NCBI RefSeq assembly: GCF_900100275.1
Contig: NZ_FNET01000025.1
Span: 1 to 64,000, forward strand
Length of the DNA stretch: 64,000 nucleotides
Origin: Lentzea albidocapillata subsp. violacea
GTDB taxonomy: Bacteria; Actinomycetota; Actinomycetes; Mycobacteriales; Pseudonocardiaceae
Direction of reading: 5' to 3'
Shown here: piece after piece, positions 14,960 to 23,303 of the stretch
Layout of the letters: each line of letters opens with the position of its first letter
How positions within the stretch are numbered: position 1 is the stretch's first letter
Position numbers and translations under genes: made by a program
The notes under the pieces: model-generated
What the model saw: the letters and a program-made list of their open reading frames with translations, nothing else
Database searches by the model: none
Told to the model about the DNA's origin: nothing

Positions 14960-16632
14960 GCGACGCCGGCGATGTGCTCGTTCTGCGCGCACTGGCCCTT
15001 GTAGTGCCCGTTGGCCCAGTCGCCGCCCTGGTCCGGCCGGTTGTCGCCGCGGTCGAACCAGACGACGCGGCTGGTGGAGCCGGTCGCGACCGGAGCGCAG
15101 ACCAGCGTGAAGTTCGCGTAGCCGACGGCCGCGTTGTTGTTGGGGCACTGGAGCTTCGTGTAGCCGGACGCCCAGTCGTTGGTCACGTGCTGCTCGTTGG
15201 TGACCCTGGTCGTGCCGCTCCATTGTGGACCACTGACGCACAGGCCGCGGTTGCCGGTGTGGCTGATGCCGACCAGCTTCTCGTTCTGCGGGCAGGATTC
15301 CTTGAGGAGCTGGTTCCACCGCGTCTCCTGCGGGACCTGCCCGGTGCGGCTCGGCGCGGTGACGAGGCGGTTCCACGCGCCGGCCCGCCAGTCGTCACCG
15401 TCGTTGACGCCCATGCGGTTGCCGGCCGCGTCCCAGTGCAGCAACGCCCATCCGTTGCCGCCCCGGTCGGTGTGGAAGCCGACCAGCGGCCAGTAGGCGA
15501 AGTCGGTGTCGTTGGCGATCAGCTGGTTCACGAACCGCTCGAACCAGTCGCGCGCCTTGGGGTTGTTCTCCCCGCGGCCGCCGACGCCGAACTCGCTGAT
15601 CCACAGCGGCGCGGTGAAGTGCTTCTGCGCCTCGGTGATGAAGAAGGCCTGGCGCTGCAGGACGTTGATGTGCTCCTGCGGCGAGAGGTCCTGGTAACGG
15701 GGGTCGGTCGTCTCGCCGATTCCGGTGGCACCGCTGTGGTTCGGCCCGGTGTAGCCGTAGAAGTGGGCCGAGTAGACGAGCTTGGCGGGGTTGGCGAGCG
15801 TGTGACTGAGGAAGCGCGCCGGCTCCAGCGTCGGCCGGCCGTGCGCGAAGCCGTCGACGGGGATGCCGGTCCAGTTGATGCCCTCGACGATGACGAGCAG
15901 GTCGGGCGCGGTCTGCTGGAGGCGGTCGGCGGCCTGCTGGGAGGCCTTGTGCCAGTCGTGGTCGTTGCCCCAGCCCCAGTTCGGGTCGTCCCAGACGTTG
16001 CGGCGCACCTCGTTGTAGAGATCCGCGCCGACCACGCGCTTGTTCGCCTGGTAACGGCCGGCCATGAACGCCCAGTCGTTGATCCACTGGTCGGTGCTCT
16101 GGCTGGTGTTCCACCGCTCGTTGCCGTCGACACCGCAGCACCACCGCGAGGTCGTGGTGTGGTTGTTGAGGATGACGGCGAGGTTGTTGCGGGTCAGTTC
16201 GGCCACGACCGCGTCGTAGACCTCCAGCGGCCGCTTTCCGTTGAGCTGCGTGTCCTTCAGGCCGCGGACGGGGTTGGTGTCCTTGAGCATCTGGTTGGAG
16301 AACGGCAGCCTGATGCTGTTGACGCCGATCTCCTTGAAACCACTGATGATCGTGGCCATGGTCGCGCGGTCGAGGCCGAGCGGGACCTGGTCGGCCTTCT
16401 CGCCGGAGTGGTGGTTGGCGGGGTCGTTGATGTCGCCGGAACCGGTGTAGGTGCCACTCGCACCGTGCCAGTTCCCGGACTTGAGCTTGAAGCGGTCGCC
16501 GTGTGCGTCGACGATCCACCGGCCTCGCGTGCTGAGGGGGCCGGTCCAGGCCGCCTCCTCCGCGTGCGCTTGCACGGGAGCCACGAGACTCGCGGCCAGG
16601 AGCAGGGGAGCCAAGACGCGAATCGTTCTCAT
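14914..16632 (-). CDS. secreted glycoside hydrolase family 5 enzyme
   Basis: 572 residues. A Sec signal peptide (RVLAPLLLAASLVAPVQAHA) is cut near residue 24. The GH5 (cellulase A-type) barrel has the acid/base Glu208 in ADLYNEVRR and nucleophile Glu347 in LWISEFGVGG. Substrate is probably a beta-glucan or mannan. A C-terminal module (about 440-572) carries three related units beginning CPQNEKLVG, CPNNNAAVG and CAQNEHIAG, possibly carbohydrate-binding. I placed the start at ATG 16632 from the signal peptide; no good ribosome binding site is seen. Confidence 0.85.
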   Translation of the reverse strand: MRTIRVLAPLLLAASLVAPVQAHAEEAAWTGPLSTRGRWIVDAHGDRFKLKSGNWHGASGTYTGSGDINDPANHHSGEKADQVPLGLDRATMATIISGFKEIGVNSIRLPFSNQMLKDTNPVRGLKDTQLNGKRPLEVYDAVVAELTRNNLAVILNNHTTTSRWCCGVDGNERWNTSQSTDQWINDWAFMAGRYQANKRVVGADLYNEVRRNVWDDPNWGWGNDHDWHKASQQAADRLQQTAPDLLVIVEGINWTGIPVDGFAHGRPTLEPARFLSHTLANPAKLVYSAHFYGYTGPNHSGATGIGETTDPRYQDLSPQEHINVLQRQAFFITEAQKHFTAPLWISEFGVGGRGENNPKARDWFERFVNQLIANDTDFAYWPLVGFHTDRGGNGWALLHWDAAGNRMGVNDGDDWRAGAWNRLVTAPSRTGQVPQETRWNQLLKESCPQNEKLVGISHTGNRGLCVSGPQWSGTTRVTNEQHVTNDWASGYTKLQCPNNNAAVGYANFTLVCAPVATGSTSRVVWFDRGDNRPDQGGDWANGHYKGQCAQNEHIAGVAYNWRRTPDALLCRK

Positions 16633-16720
16633 ATCTGAGGAGGCTAGTTGACCCGGACCGTGCCGCAAATACTCGGTTTCGATCGATCGGCGGCTCAGCC
16701 ACAGCCGCTGGCCCGGTGTC

Positions 16721-16755
16721 GCTACTCCGTAGCACTTTTCTGCGTTTTGCGCTAC
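16721..16755 (+). promoter_or_regulatory. probable toxin-antitoxin autoregulatory operator
   Basis: GCTAC (16721-16725) and GTAGC (16729-16733) form an inverted repeat, and GCTAC recurs at 16751-16755, exactly 30 bp after the first copy, just before the antitoxin start at 16766. Phd-type antitoxins usually repress their own promoter through such short repeats. The assignment is inferred from position. Confidence 0.45.
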
Positions 16756-16765
16756 AGTGGTGGGC

Positions 16766-17053
16766 ATGCAGCAGCTCAAAGCCATCGGCCAGCGTGAGCT
16801 CCGCAACGACAACGCGGAGATCATGCGGCGCGTCGAGGCGGGTGAGAGCTTCGTCGTCACCCGCAACAACAAGCCCGTCGCCCAGCTCCTGCCGTACCGG
16901 GAGGACGCCGTGACGCGTCCGCCCCTGGGTGACGTCCAGGTGCTGTTCGGCACCCTGCCGTCGGTCGACGCGGACCGGTGGGAGGCCGACCGCCGCGCGG
17001 CCGACGAGGTGTTCGGCGCGGACGACCCGCTGGACGACCCGTGGCAGAGCTGA
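16766..17053 (+). CDS. Phd/YefM-type antitoxin
   Basis: 95 residues starting at ATG 16766 (MQQLKAIGQRELRNDNAEIM). The N-terminal half is the Phd/YefM DNA-binding fold with the motif GESFVVTRNNKPVAQLLPY. The acidic C-terminus (GADDPLDDPW) is the likely toxin-binding tail. It overlaps the PIN toxin gene by 13 bases, the usual antitoxin-first order. It should neutralise the toxin and repress the operon. Confidence 0.88.
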   Translation: MQQLKAIGQRELRNDNAEIMRRVEAGESFVVTRNNKPVAQLLPYREDAVTRPPLGDVQVLFGTLPSVDADRWEADRRAADEVFGADDPLDDPWQS

Positions 17054-17448
17054 GCTGTCTGCTCGACACCTGTGTGCTGATCAGGCTCGAGCGGGCGAAC
17101 CTGGGTGAGTACGTGAACGCCCAGCCGTTCCTGAGCGCCGTGACGATCGCGGAGCTCGCGTTCGGGCTCGACACCGAGGACCCGGTCGAGCGGTTCGCGC
17201 GCACGGAACGGTATTACGCGGCGCTGCAGACGTTCGAGGTGCTGCCGTTCGGTGTCGAGGAGGCCAAGGTCTACGGGCAGATGGCCTCGCTGGTGCGGCG
17301 CGCCGGCCGAAGCCCGCGCCCGAGGCGGATGGACCTGCAGATCGCGGCCACGGCGGCGGTCGCGAGCCTGCCGGTGCTGACGATGAACGTCAAGGACTTC
17401 AAGGACGTCGGGCGGCTCGTGGAGGTCGTGCCGATCCGTCAGGTCTGA
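17041..17448 (+). CDS. VapC-type PIN-domain toxin
   Basis: 135 residues starting at GTG 17041. The PIN-domain acidic residues are present: Asp in CLLDTCVLIRL, Glu in TIAELAFGL, Asp in RRMDLQIAATA and Asp in MNVKDF. VapC toxins are Mg-dependent RNases that cut tRNA or rRNA and arrest growth. It overlaps the antitoxin gene, so expression is coupled. The pairing of a PIN toxin with a Phd-type antitoxin is common in actinobacteria. Confidence 0.88.
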   Translation: MAELSCLLDTCVLIRLERANLGEYVNAQPFLSAVTIAELAFGLDTEDPVERFARTERYYAALQTFEVLPFGVEEAKVYGQMASLVRRAGRSPRPRRMDLQIAATAAVASLPVLTMNVKDFKDVGRLVEVVPIRQV

Positions 17449-17495
17449 GCGCCGCGGAGCAAGCGGGGCAGGCCGGTGACTCTAAGCTGGCTGCC

Positions 17496-17999
17496 GTGAT
17501 TGCTCCGGGGTTCACCTGTTCGTGCTGCGGTGAGGTGCACGAAGGCCTTCCGCTCGGTTACTCGATGGCCGCGCCCGTGTACTGGTCGCCGGACGTCGCC
17601 GAAAAGCCGGGCAGCTTCCTCGACGGGGAGCAGTGCGTGATCGAGAACGAGCACTTCTTCGTGCGTGGCCGCATCGTTCTGCCGGTGCGCGACGCTGACG
17701 AGGGCTTCGAGTGGGGAGTGTGGGTGTCGATCTCGCCGGCGAACTTCGGCCGCATGATCGACGTGTTCGAGGACCCCGCCCGTGTGAACGAGCCGCCCTA
17801 CTTCGGCTGGCTGTCGACGATCCTGCCTGGCTACGAGCTCACGACGCTCAACCTCAAGATCAACCTGCACACGCAGGAGGTCGGGGTGAGGCCGTTGGTC
17901 GAGGTCGAGCCCACCGATCACCCGCTCGCCGTGGAGCAGCGCGAGGGCATCACGGTCACGCGGGTGCAGGAGTTCGCGGAGATCGCTCTGCACCAGTGA
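17496..17999 (+). CDS. DUF2199 protein
   Basis: 167 residues. The N-terminal CSCCGEVHEGLPLGYSM carries a Cys cluster typical of DUF2199, followed by SFLDGEQCVIENEHFFVRG and WGVWVSIS. Family function unknown; the Cys motif could bind a metal. GTG start at 17496 follows a short gap after the toxin gene. It is probably an independent gene, since a toxin-antitoxin unit precedes it. Confidence 0.78.
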   Translation: MIAPGFTCSCCGEVHEGLPLGYSMAAPVYWSPDVAEKPGSFLDGEQCVIENEHFFVRGRIVLPVRDADEGFEWGVWVSISPANFGRMIDVFEDPARVNEPPYFGWLSTILPGYELTTLNLKINLHTQEVGVRPLVEVEPTDHPLAVEQREGITVTRVQEFAEIALHQ

Positions 18000-18096
18000 G
18001 GGACGCACGCGCTGAGGATCGCGGGACACAGGAACATGACCTGATCGAAACATCCCAACGGCTAATGATCCCGCGATTCATCCCGATACGTGACAC

Positions 18097-18423
18097 ATGA
18101 CTGTCACGGACATCGCGTCGTGGGGCACGGCGGACCACGTGCGAGCCGCGCTCGAACGTCACCTCGAAGGCGCGCTGGTAGAAGTCCCCGGAGACGACGA
18201 CGCACCCCGCTGGGCGTTCAGCGAGGCGTTGCGCAGGTCGTTGATGCTGCGCCAGACGCACCCGTTCGACACCGTCGCCATCGGGCTGCCGGACCTGCTG
18301 CGCTACCGGGAACTGGTGGCCGGCTCCGAGGTGACGCTGCGCGCGACGAACATCGACGCCTACTTCATCCGCAAGGACGGGTCGGCTGAGCTCCACCAGC
18401 CGGAGATGGCACCGGAGGCCTAG
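18097..18423 (+). CDS. hypothetical protein
   Basis: 108 residues starting at ATG 18097 (MTVTDIASWGTADHVRAAL). Acidic and soluble, with no membrane segment. The motif FDTVAIGLPDLLRYRELVAG is the most structured part. No family recognised. It ends just before a hairpin terminator shared with the convergent fadB gene. Confidence 0.5.
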   Translation: MTVTDIASWGTADHVRAALERHLEGALVEVPGDDDAPRWAFSEALRRSLMLRQTHPFDTVAIGLPDLLRYRELVAGSEVTLRATNIDAYFIRKDGSAELHQPEMAPEA

Positions 18424-18452
18424 GACCCCGCTGCTGGCGGTCCAACGACAGA

Positions 18453-18482
18453 GGCGCCCTCCACCAGCCGGTGGAAGGCGCC
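18453..18482. terminator. bidirectional hairpin terminator
   Basis: GGCGCC (18453-18458) and CCACC (18461-18465) pair with GGTGG (18470-18474) and GGCGCC (18477-18482) around an AGCC loop. It lies between convergent genes and probably ends both transcripts, although no T-run is present on either side. Confidence 0.6.
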
Positions 18483-18499
18483 CCTGAACGTTGCGGCGA

Positions 18500-20608
18500 T
18501 CAGGCGGGCACGGAGGCCACACCCGGTGCCAGGAAACGCTTTCCGGTCACCTTCTCCGAGATGCCGGTGCGGTCCAGGTACGGCGTGATGCCGCCCAGCC
18601 AGAACGGCCACCCGGCGCCCAGGAGCATGCACAGGTCGATGTCCTGAGCCTCCGCGACCACGCCCTCGTCGAGCATGATCCGGATCTCCTCGGCCAGCGC
18701 CTCCAGCGCGCGGGTCTTGACCTCGTCACCCGTCAGCGGCGAGTCGCCGAACTCCCACAGCGCCTGGACCTCGGGGTCGACGGTCTGCGCGCCCGTGGAG
18801 TCCCACTGCCAGACCGCGCCCTTGCCGGCGGCGACGAACTTCTTCATGTTCTCCGACACCGAGAAACGGTCCGGGAACGCGCCGTGCATCGTCTCCGACA
18901 CGTGCAGCGCGACGGCGGACCCGACGAGCTGCAGCAGGATCATCGGCGACATCGGCAGGCCGAGCGGCTCGGTGGCCTTGTCGGCGACCTCGAACGACGT
19001 GCCCTCGTCGACCGACTTGATGACCTCGCCCATGAAGCGGGTCAGCAGGCGGTTCACGACGAACGCGGGCGCGTCCTTCACCAGCACCGAGGACTTCTTG
19101 AGCTGCTTGCCGATGGAGAACGCCGTGGCGAGCGTGGCGTCGTCGGTCTGCTCGGCGCGCACGATCTCCAGCAGCGGCATGACCGCGACCGGGTTGAAGA
19201 AGTGGAAGCCCACGACCCGCTCGGGATGCTTGAGCTTCGACGCCATGTCCGTGATGGACAGCGACGACGTGTTCGTGGCGAGGATCGCCTCGGCGGAGAC
19301 GTGCTCCTCGACCTCGGCGAACACCTGCTGCTTCACGGCGAGGTCCTCGAACACGGCCTCGATCACGAAGTCGGCGTCGGAGAACGCGGACTTGTCGAGC
19401 GAGCCGGAGACCAGCGCCTTGAGGCGGTTCGCCTCGTCCGGCGAGATCCGCTTCTTGCCCGCCAGCTTGTCGATCTCGCTGTGGACGTAGCCGACACCCT
19501 TGTCCACGCGCGCCTGGTCGATGTCGGTCAGCACGACCGGCACGTGCAGGCGGCGGATGAACAGCAGCGCCATCTGCGAGGCCATCAGGCCCGCGCCGAC
19601 GACACCGACCTTGGTGACCTTGCGCGCCAGCGACTTGTCCGGCGCCCCGGCCGGACGCTTCGCGCGCTTCTGCACCAGGTTGAACGAGTACAGGCCCGCA
19701 CGCAGCTCGTCGCTCATGACGAGGTCCGCGAGGCCCTCGGTCTCGGCGGCGTAGCCCTTCTCCAGGTCGTTCTCGCGCGCCAGCTCCAGCAGTTCCAGAG
19801 CCTTCTGCGCACCCGGCGCCGCGCCCTTGGTCTTGCCGTGCACGATGCCCTTGGCGCGCGCGACGGCCGCGTCCCACGCGTCACCGCGGTCGATCTCCTT
19901 GCGGGGCACGGAGATCTCACCGCGCACGACGCCGGACAGCCACAGCAGCGACTGTTCCAGGTAGTCGGCGGAGTCGAACAGCACGTCCGCGATGCCCAGC
20001 GCGAGAGCTTCCTTCGGCTTGAGCATCTTGTTCTGGTTCAACGCGTTCTCGAAGATCACCGTCACGGCGTCGTTGGCGCCGATCAGGTTCGGCAGCAGCT
20101 GCGTGCCGCCCCAGCCCGGGAACAGGCCCAGGAACACCTCGGGCAGCGCGATCGCGGCCGCGTTCGACGCCAGCGTGCGGTAGTGGCACGACAGCGCGAG
20201 CTCCAGGCCACCGCCCATGACCGCGCCGTTGACGAAGGCGAAAGTCGGGATGTCCGAGTCGGTGAACTTCTTGAAGACCTCGTGGCCCAGCTGGCCGATC
20301 GTGACGCCCTGCGAGCGGTCCGTGGCCTGCTCGACGGCGGTCAGGTCCGCGCCGACGGCGAAGATGAACGGCTTGCCGGTCACCGCGATCGCGGCCGGGC
20401 CGGCGGCGTAGGCCTCGTCGAACGCCGCGCCGAGCGAGACGAGCGACTGCGGGCCGAACGTCGACGGGCGGGTGTGGTCCAGGCCGTTGTCGATCGTGAT
20501 GAACGCGACCGGCTTGTCCAGGCCCGGCACCGAGATCAGCCGAGTCCTGGCGTGGGTGACGACCTCGTCGGGGAAGATCGCCTTTGCTTCCTCAGCGGTG
20601 ATGGTCAC
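18500..20608 (-). CDS. fadB: fatty acid oxidation multifunctional protein (enoyl-CoA hydratase/3-hydroxyacyl-CoA dehydrogenase)
   Basis: 702 residues. The N-terminal crotonase domain (KPFIFAVGADLTAV, the oxyanion region LELALSCHY) is followed by a Rossmann 3-hydroxyacyl-CoA dehydrogenase with VGVVGAGLMASQMA near residue 315 and the HFFNPVAVMPLLEIV segment containing the catalytic His. It hydrates enoyl-CoA and oxidises hydroxyacyl-CoA in beta-oxidation. The GTG at 20608 overlaps the thiolase stop by 4 bases (GTGA), which fixes the start and shows a fadAB operon. Confidence 0.93.
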   Translation of the reverse strand: MTITAEEAKAIFPDEVVTHARTRLISVPGLDKPVAFITIDNGLDHTRPSTFGPQSLVSLGAAFDEAYAAGPAAIAVTGKPFIFAVGADLTAVEQATDRSQGVTIGQLGHEVFKKFTDSDIPTFAFVNGAVMGGGLELALSCHYRTLASNAAAIALPEVFLGLFPGWGGTQLLPNLIGANDAVTVIFENALNQNKMLKPKEALALGIADVLFDSADYLEQSLLWLSGVVRGEISVPRKEIDRGDAWDAAVARAKGIVHGKTKGAAPGAQKALELLELARENDLEKGYAAETEGLADLVMSDELRAGLYSFNLVQKRAKRPAGAPDKSLARKVTKVGVVGAGLMASQMALLFIRRLHVPVVLTDIDQARVDKGVGYVHSEIDKLAGKKRISPDEANRLKALVSGSLDKSAFSDADFVIEAVFEDLAVKQQVFAEVEEHVSAEAILATNTSSLSITDMASKLKHPERVVGFHFFNPVAVMPLLEIVRAEQTDDATLATAFSIGKQLKKSSVLVKDAPAFVVNRLLTRFMGEVIKSVDEGTSFEVADKATEPLGLPMSPMILLQLVGSAVALHVSETMHGAFPDRFSVSENMKKFVAAGKGAVWQWDSTGAQTVDPEVQALWEFGDSPLTGDEVKTRALEALAEEIRIMLDEGVVAEAQDIDLCMLLGAGWPFWLGGITPYLDRTGISEKVTGKRFLAPGVASVPA

Positions 20609-21822
20609 TTGTTGCCACTCCAGTTCGGGTTCTCCCAGATAACGGTCCCGCCCATGCCGATGCCGATGCACATGGTGGTGAGGCCGTAGCGCACGTCCGG
20701 ACGCTCGGCGAACTGACGCGACAGCTGCGTCATCAGGCGCACGCCGCTCGAAGCCAGCGGGTGGCCGGTCGCGATCGCGCCGCCCCACTGGTTCACGCGG
20801 GCGTCGTCGTCGGCGATGCCGAAGTGGTCGAGGAACGCGAGCACCTGAATGGCGAACGCCTCGTTGACCTCGAACAGGCCGATGTCCTCAATGGACAGAC
20901 CGGCGCGCTGGAGAGCCTTCTCGGTGGCCGGCACCGGGCCGATGCCCATGACCTCGGGCTCGACACCCAGGAAGGAGTAGCCGACCATCCGCATGCCGAT
21001 GGGAAGGCCGAGTTCGCGCGCGGTCTCCTCCTCGGCGAGGATGCAGCCGGTCGCGCCGTCGTTCAGACCCGCCGCATTGCCCGCGGTGATCCGGCCGTGC
21101 GGGCGGAAGGGGGTCTTGAGCTTGCCCAGGTCCTCGACCGTGGTGCCCGGACGCGGCGGCTCGTCGGCCGTCGCGAGGCCCCAGCCGTTCTCCGCCGAAC
21201 GGGTCGCGACGGGCACGAGCTCCGGCCCGATCTTGCCGTTCTTGAGCGCGTCGGCGTACTTGGCCTGGGAAGCGGCCGCGTAGGCGTCGGTGCGGTCCTT
21301 GGTGATGTGCGGGAACCGGTCGTGCAGGTTCTCGGCGGTCTGGCCCATCACGAGCGCGCTGGTGTCGACGATCCGGTCCGACAGGAAGCGCGGGTTCGGG
21401 TCGACGCCCTCGCCCATCGGGTGGCGGCCCATGTGCTCGACACCGCCCGCGATGGCGACGTCGTAGGCGCCGAACGCGATGCCGCTCGCGGCCGTGGTCA
21501 CGGCGGTCATCGCGCCCGCGCACATGCGGTCGATCGAGTAGCCGGGGACCGACTTCGGCAGGCCCGCGAGCAGTGCGGCGGTGCGGCCGAGCGTGAGGCC
21601 CTGGTCGCCGATCTGCGTGGTCGCGGCGATGGCGACCTCGTCGACCCGCTCCGGCGGCAGCTCGGGGTGCCTGCGCAGCAGCTCACGGATGACCTTCACG
21701 ATGAGGTCGTCGGCACGGGTCTCGGCGAAAATCCCCTTGGGGCCGGCCTTGCCGAACGGCGTGCGGACGCCGTCGACGAAGACCACGTTCCGAACCCGTG
21801 CCGGCGCTGCTGGTGCGGCCAC
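20605..21822 (-). CDS. fadA: acetyl-CoA acyltransferase (3-ketoacyl-CoA thiolase)
   Basis: 405 residues from GTG 21822, chosen because a strong GTGGAGGAG site lies just upstream; an ATG 36 bases earlier is less well placed. Thiolase landmarks: nucleophile Cys near residue 101 in DRMCAGAM, the NEAF motif, GGAIATGHPLASSG with the base His, and Cys in TMCIGIGMGG. It cleaves 3-ketoacyl-CoA with CoA, completing the cycle started by the adjacent FadB. A TACCG/CGGTA inverted repeat upstream is a likely control site. Confidence 0.93.
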   Translation of the reverse strand: MAAPAAPARVRNVVFVDGVRTPFGKAGPKGIFAETRADDLIVKVIRELLRRHPELPPERVDEVAIAATTQIGDQGLTLGRTAALLAGLPKSVPGYSIDRMCAGAMTAVTTAASGIAFGAYDVAIAGGVEHMGRHPMGEGVDPNPRFLSDRIVDTSALVMGQTAENLHDRFPHITKDRTDAYAAASQAKYADALKNGKIGPELVPVATRSAENGWGLATADEPPRPGTTVEDLGKLKTPFRPHGRITAGNAAGLNDGATGCILAEEETARELGLPIGMRMVGYSFLGVEPEVMGIGPVPATEKALQRAGLSIEDIGLFEVNEAFAIQVLAFLDHFGIADDDARVNQWGGAIATGHPLASSGVRLMTQLSRQFAERPDVRYGLTTMCIGIGMGGTVIWENPNWSGNK

Positions 21823-21883
21823 GGCGTCTCCTCCACTTGTGGTGACAACTCTGTCCACTACCGGCCGGGCTGCGCGACATCCC

Positions 21884-21895
21884 TACCGGTCGGTA
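21884..21895. promoter_or_regulatory. inverted repeat operator upstream of fadA
   Basis: TACCG (21884-21888), GT spacer, CGGTA (21891-21895) form a perfect inverted repeat about 60 bp upstream of the thiolase start. On the minus strand it reads TACCGACCGGTAGGG, close to operators of TetR-type fatty acid regulators such as Thermus PfmR, from memory of that consensus. No TetR gene adjoins, so the regulator would act from elsewhere. Confidence 0.45.
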
Positions 21896-21914
21896 ACGCC
21901 AACTCTAACCCTAG

Positions 21915-22364
21915 TTACTGGTGAGTAACCACAGCGGCACCCCTGTTCTTTGTGTCACACACCTTGCGCACGATCAGGAACAGCGGCAACCCGACGGGAG
22001 CCAGCAGAATCGTGATCACCAGAACGGGTGCCATGACCAGCGGGTGGACGTCGAGCCGCCGCCCTTCGAGGTACATCCAGCGCCCGACGAACAGGTCCCA
22101 CGCGAGCATGTGCGCCCACACCAGCGCCGCGCCCGTCGGCGTGCTCATGAACTCGGCCAGCGCGCCGATCTCGGGCCTCGTGACCAGCGGCAGCAGCTCC
22201 GGCAGCACGGGGACCATCAGCACGATGTAGATCACGACCGGCGGCAGCACGATCAGGTAGGACTCGGCGATCCGCCGCGTCCACGACCACTTCGGCGCGA
22301 AGATCATGAGCGCCCAGAACGGCGCGATCAGCAGGAAGGTCAGGTCGAACAGGGTGGCGATCAT
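21915..22364 (-). CDS. ABA4-like (DUF4281) membrane protein
   Basis: 149 residues with four hydrophobic segments, starting MIATLFDLTFLLIAPFWALM. The motif PTGAALVWAHMLAWDLFVGR and the C-terminal APVLVITILLAPVGLPLFL fit the ABA4-like/DUF4281 family (plant neoxanthin synthase relatives; bacterial role unknown). The start overlaps the stop of the upstream seven-segment membrane protein gene by 4 bases, so both form one operon divergent from a MerR regulator. Confidence 0.75.
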   Translation of the reverse strand: MIATLFDLTFLLIAPFWALMIFAPKWSWTRRIAESYLIVLPPVVIYIVLMVPVLPELLPLVTRPEIGALAEFMSTPTGAALVWAHMLAWDLFVGRWMYLEGRRLDVHPLVMAPVLVITILLAPVGLPLFLIVRKVCDTKNRGAAVVTHQ

Positions 22365-23242
22365 GCGTCCACCAGCTCCTTCTTCGGTGCGCGCGCCCAC
22401 ACCACGCCGAGCGCGGTCGCGACGATGATCCCGGCGAGCGCGAGCAACGTCGTGCCGTCGGGCTGGAACAGGGGCTGGCCGCGCAACGCCTGCCAGGTCA
22501 CGAGCAGGAAGATGCCCAGGAACGACCCGCTGAGGACCCAGGCGAGCTTCGCGTTGGCGCGGTGGCCGAGAAGCGCGACGAGCACAGGCAACACCTGCAA
22601 CGCGTGCATGCCCACGAAGTGCCCGACCCGCAGGTCGCCGTGCTCGGTGCTCCACCCGGTGATCGCCATGTAGGCACCGCCGTCGGGCGCGCCGACCGTG
22701 TGCGAGCCGAGCGTGCCGCCGTCGAGGGCCTGGCCGGGCTTCGGCTGCGTCATCAGGAACCCGACGCCGAGCCCCAGGAACGAGATGACGAGCCCGAGCC
22801 GGATCGACCACGACAGGGCCTCGTTCTCGATCTTCGTGCGCCACAGCAGGACCGCGACGATCGCGTGCGTCACCCACAACACGACGATCGTCGAGCCCAT
22901 GATCGAGAACAGCGCCGTGTCGAGCGGCGTCTCGAAGTTGAAGTGACTGCGCCTGCCCCGCACGACCTGGCCGACGATGACGACCATCTCCAGCGCTCCG
23001 GCCGTCGCCAGGACGGTGCCGGCCCACCAGCCGACGCGCTGGAACCTCTTCAGGTACGTGAGCAGCCACGCCAGCGTGAACGCGTAGAGCGCCAGCGACA
23101 CGGCGAACTTGAACGGCTTGAGCCAGATCGGCGAACCGACCAGCATTCGATCGTCGACCAGCAGCCCGAGGAGTGAGACCGGAATCAGAAGCGCCATCGA
23201 CCAGCCGAACAGGACTAACGGCCGGTGCCACGTGCGAAGCAT
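22361..23242 (-). CDS. seven-segment integral membrane protein
   Basis: 293 residues with about seven hydrophobic helices, beginning LRTWHRPLVLFGWSMALLIP. His/Asp residues in conserved-looking positions (HFNFETPLDTALFSIMG, VGHFVGMHALQVLPV) could bind haem or metal, but this is only a suggestion. It is the first gene of an operon with the ABA4-like gene, read away from the MerR gene. Function unknown. Its promoter region carries the GGATAG/CTATCC repeats described at 23260. Confidence 0.65.
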   Translation of the reverse strand: MLRTWHRPLVLFGWSMALLIPVSLLGLLVDDRMLVGSPIWLKPFKFAVSLALYAFTLAWLLTYLKRFQRVGWWAGTVLATAGALEMVVIVGQVVRGRRSHFNFETPLDTALFSIMGSTIVVLWVTHAIVAVLLWRTKIENEALSWSIRLGLVISFLGLGVGFLMTQPKPGQALDGGTLGSHTVGAPDGGAYMAITGWSTEHGDLRVGHFVGMHALQVLPVLVALLGHRANAKLAWVLSGSFLGIFLLVTWQALRGQPLFQPDGTTLLALAGIIVATALGVVWARAPKKELVDA

Positions 23243-23259
23243 CTCTCTATACCCCCTGA

Positions 23260-23303
23260 ATGGATAGCGGCACTCTCTACTATCCGGAAGCTACACTATC
23301 CAT
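23260..23303. promoter_or_regulatory. MerR-type operator region
   Basis: ATGGATAG (23260-23267) is the exact reverse complement of CTATCCAT (23296-23303), and an additional CTATCC lies at 23280-23285. The elements fill the short gap between the divergent membrane operon and the merR-type gene, and the last one abuts its ATG. This is the expected place for an autoregulated operator; binding is inferred. Confidence 0.5.
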
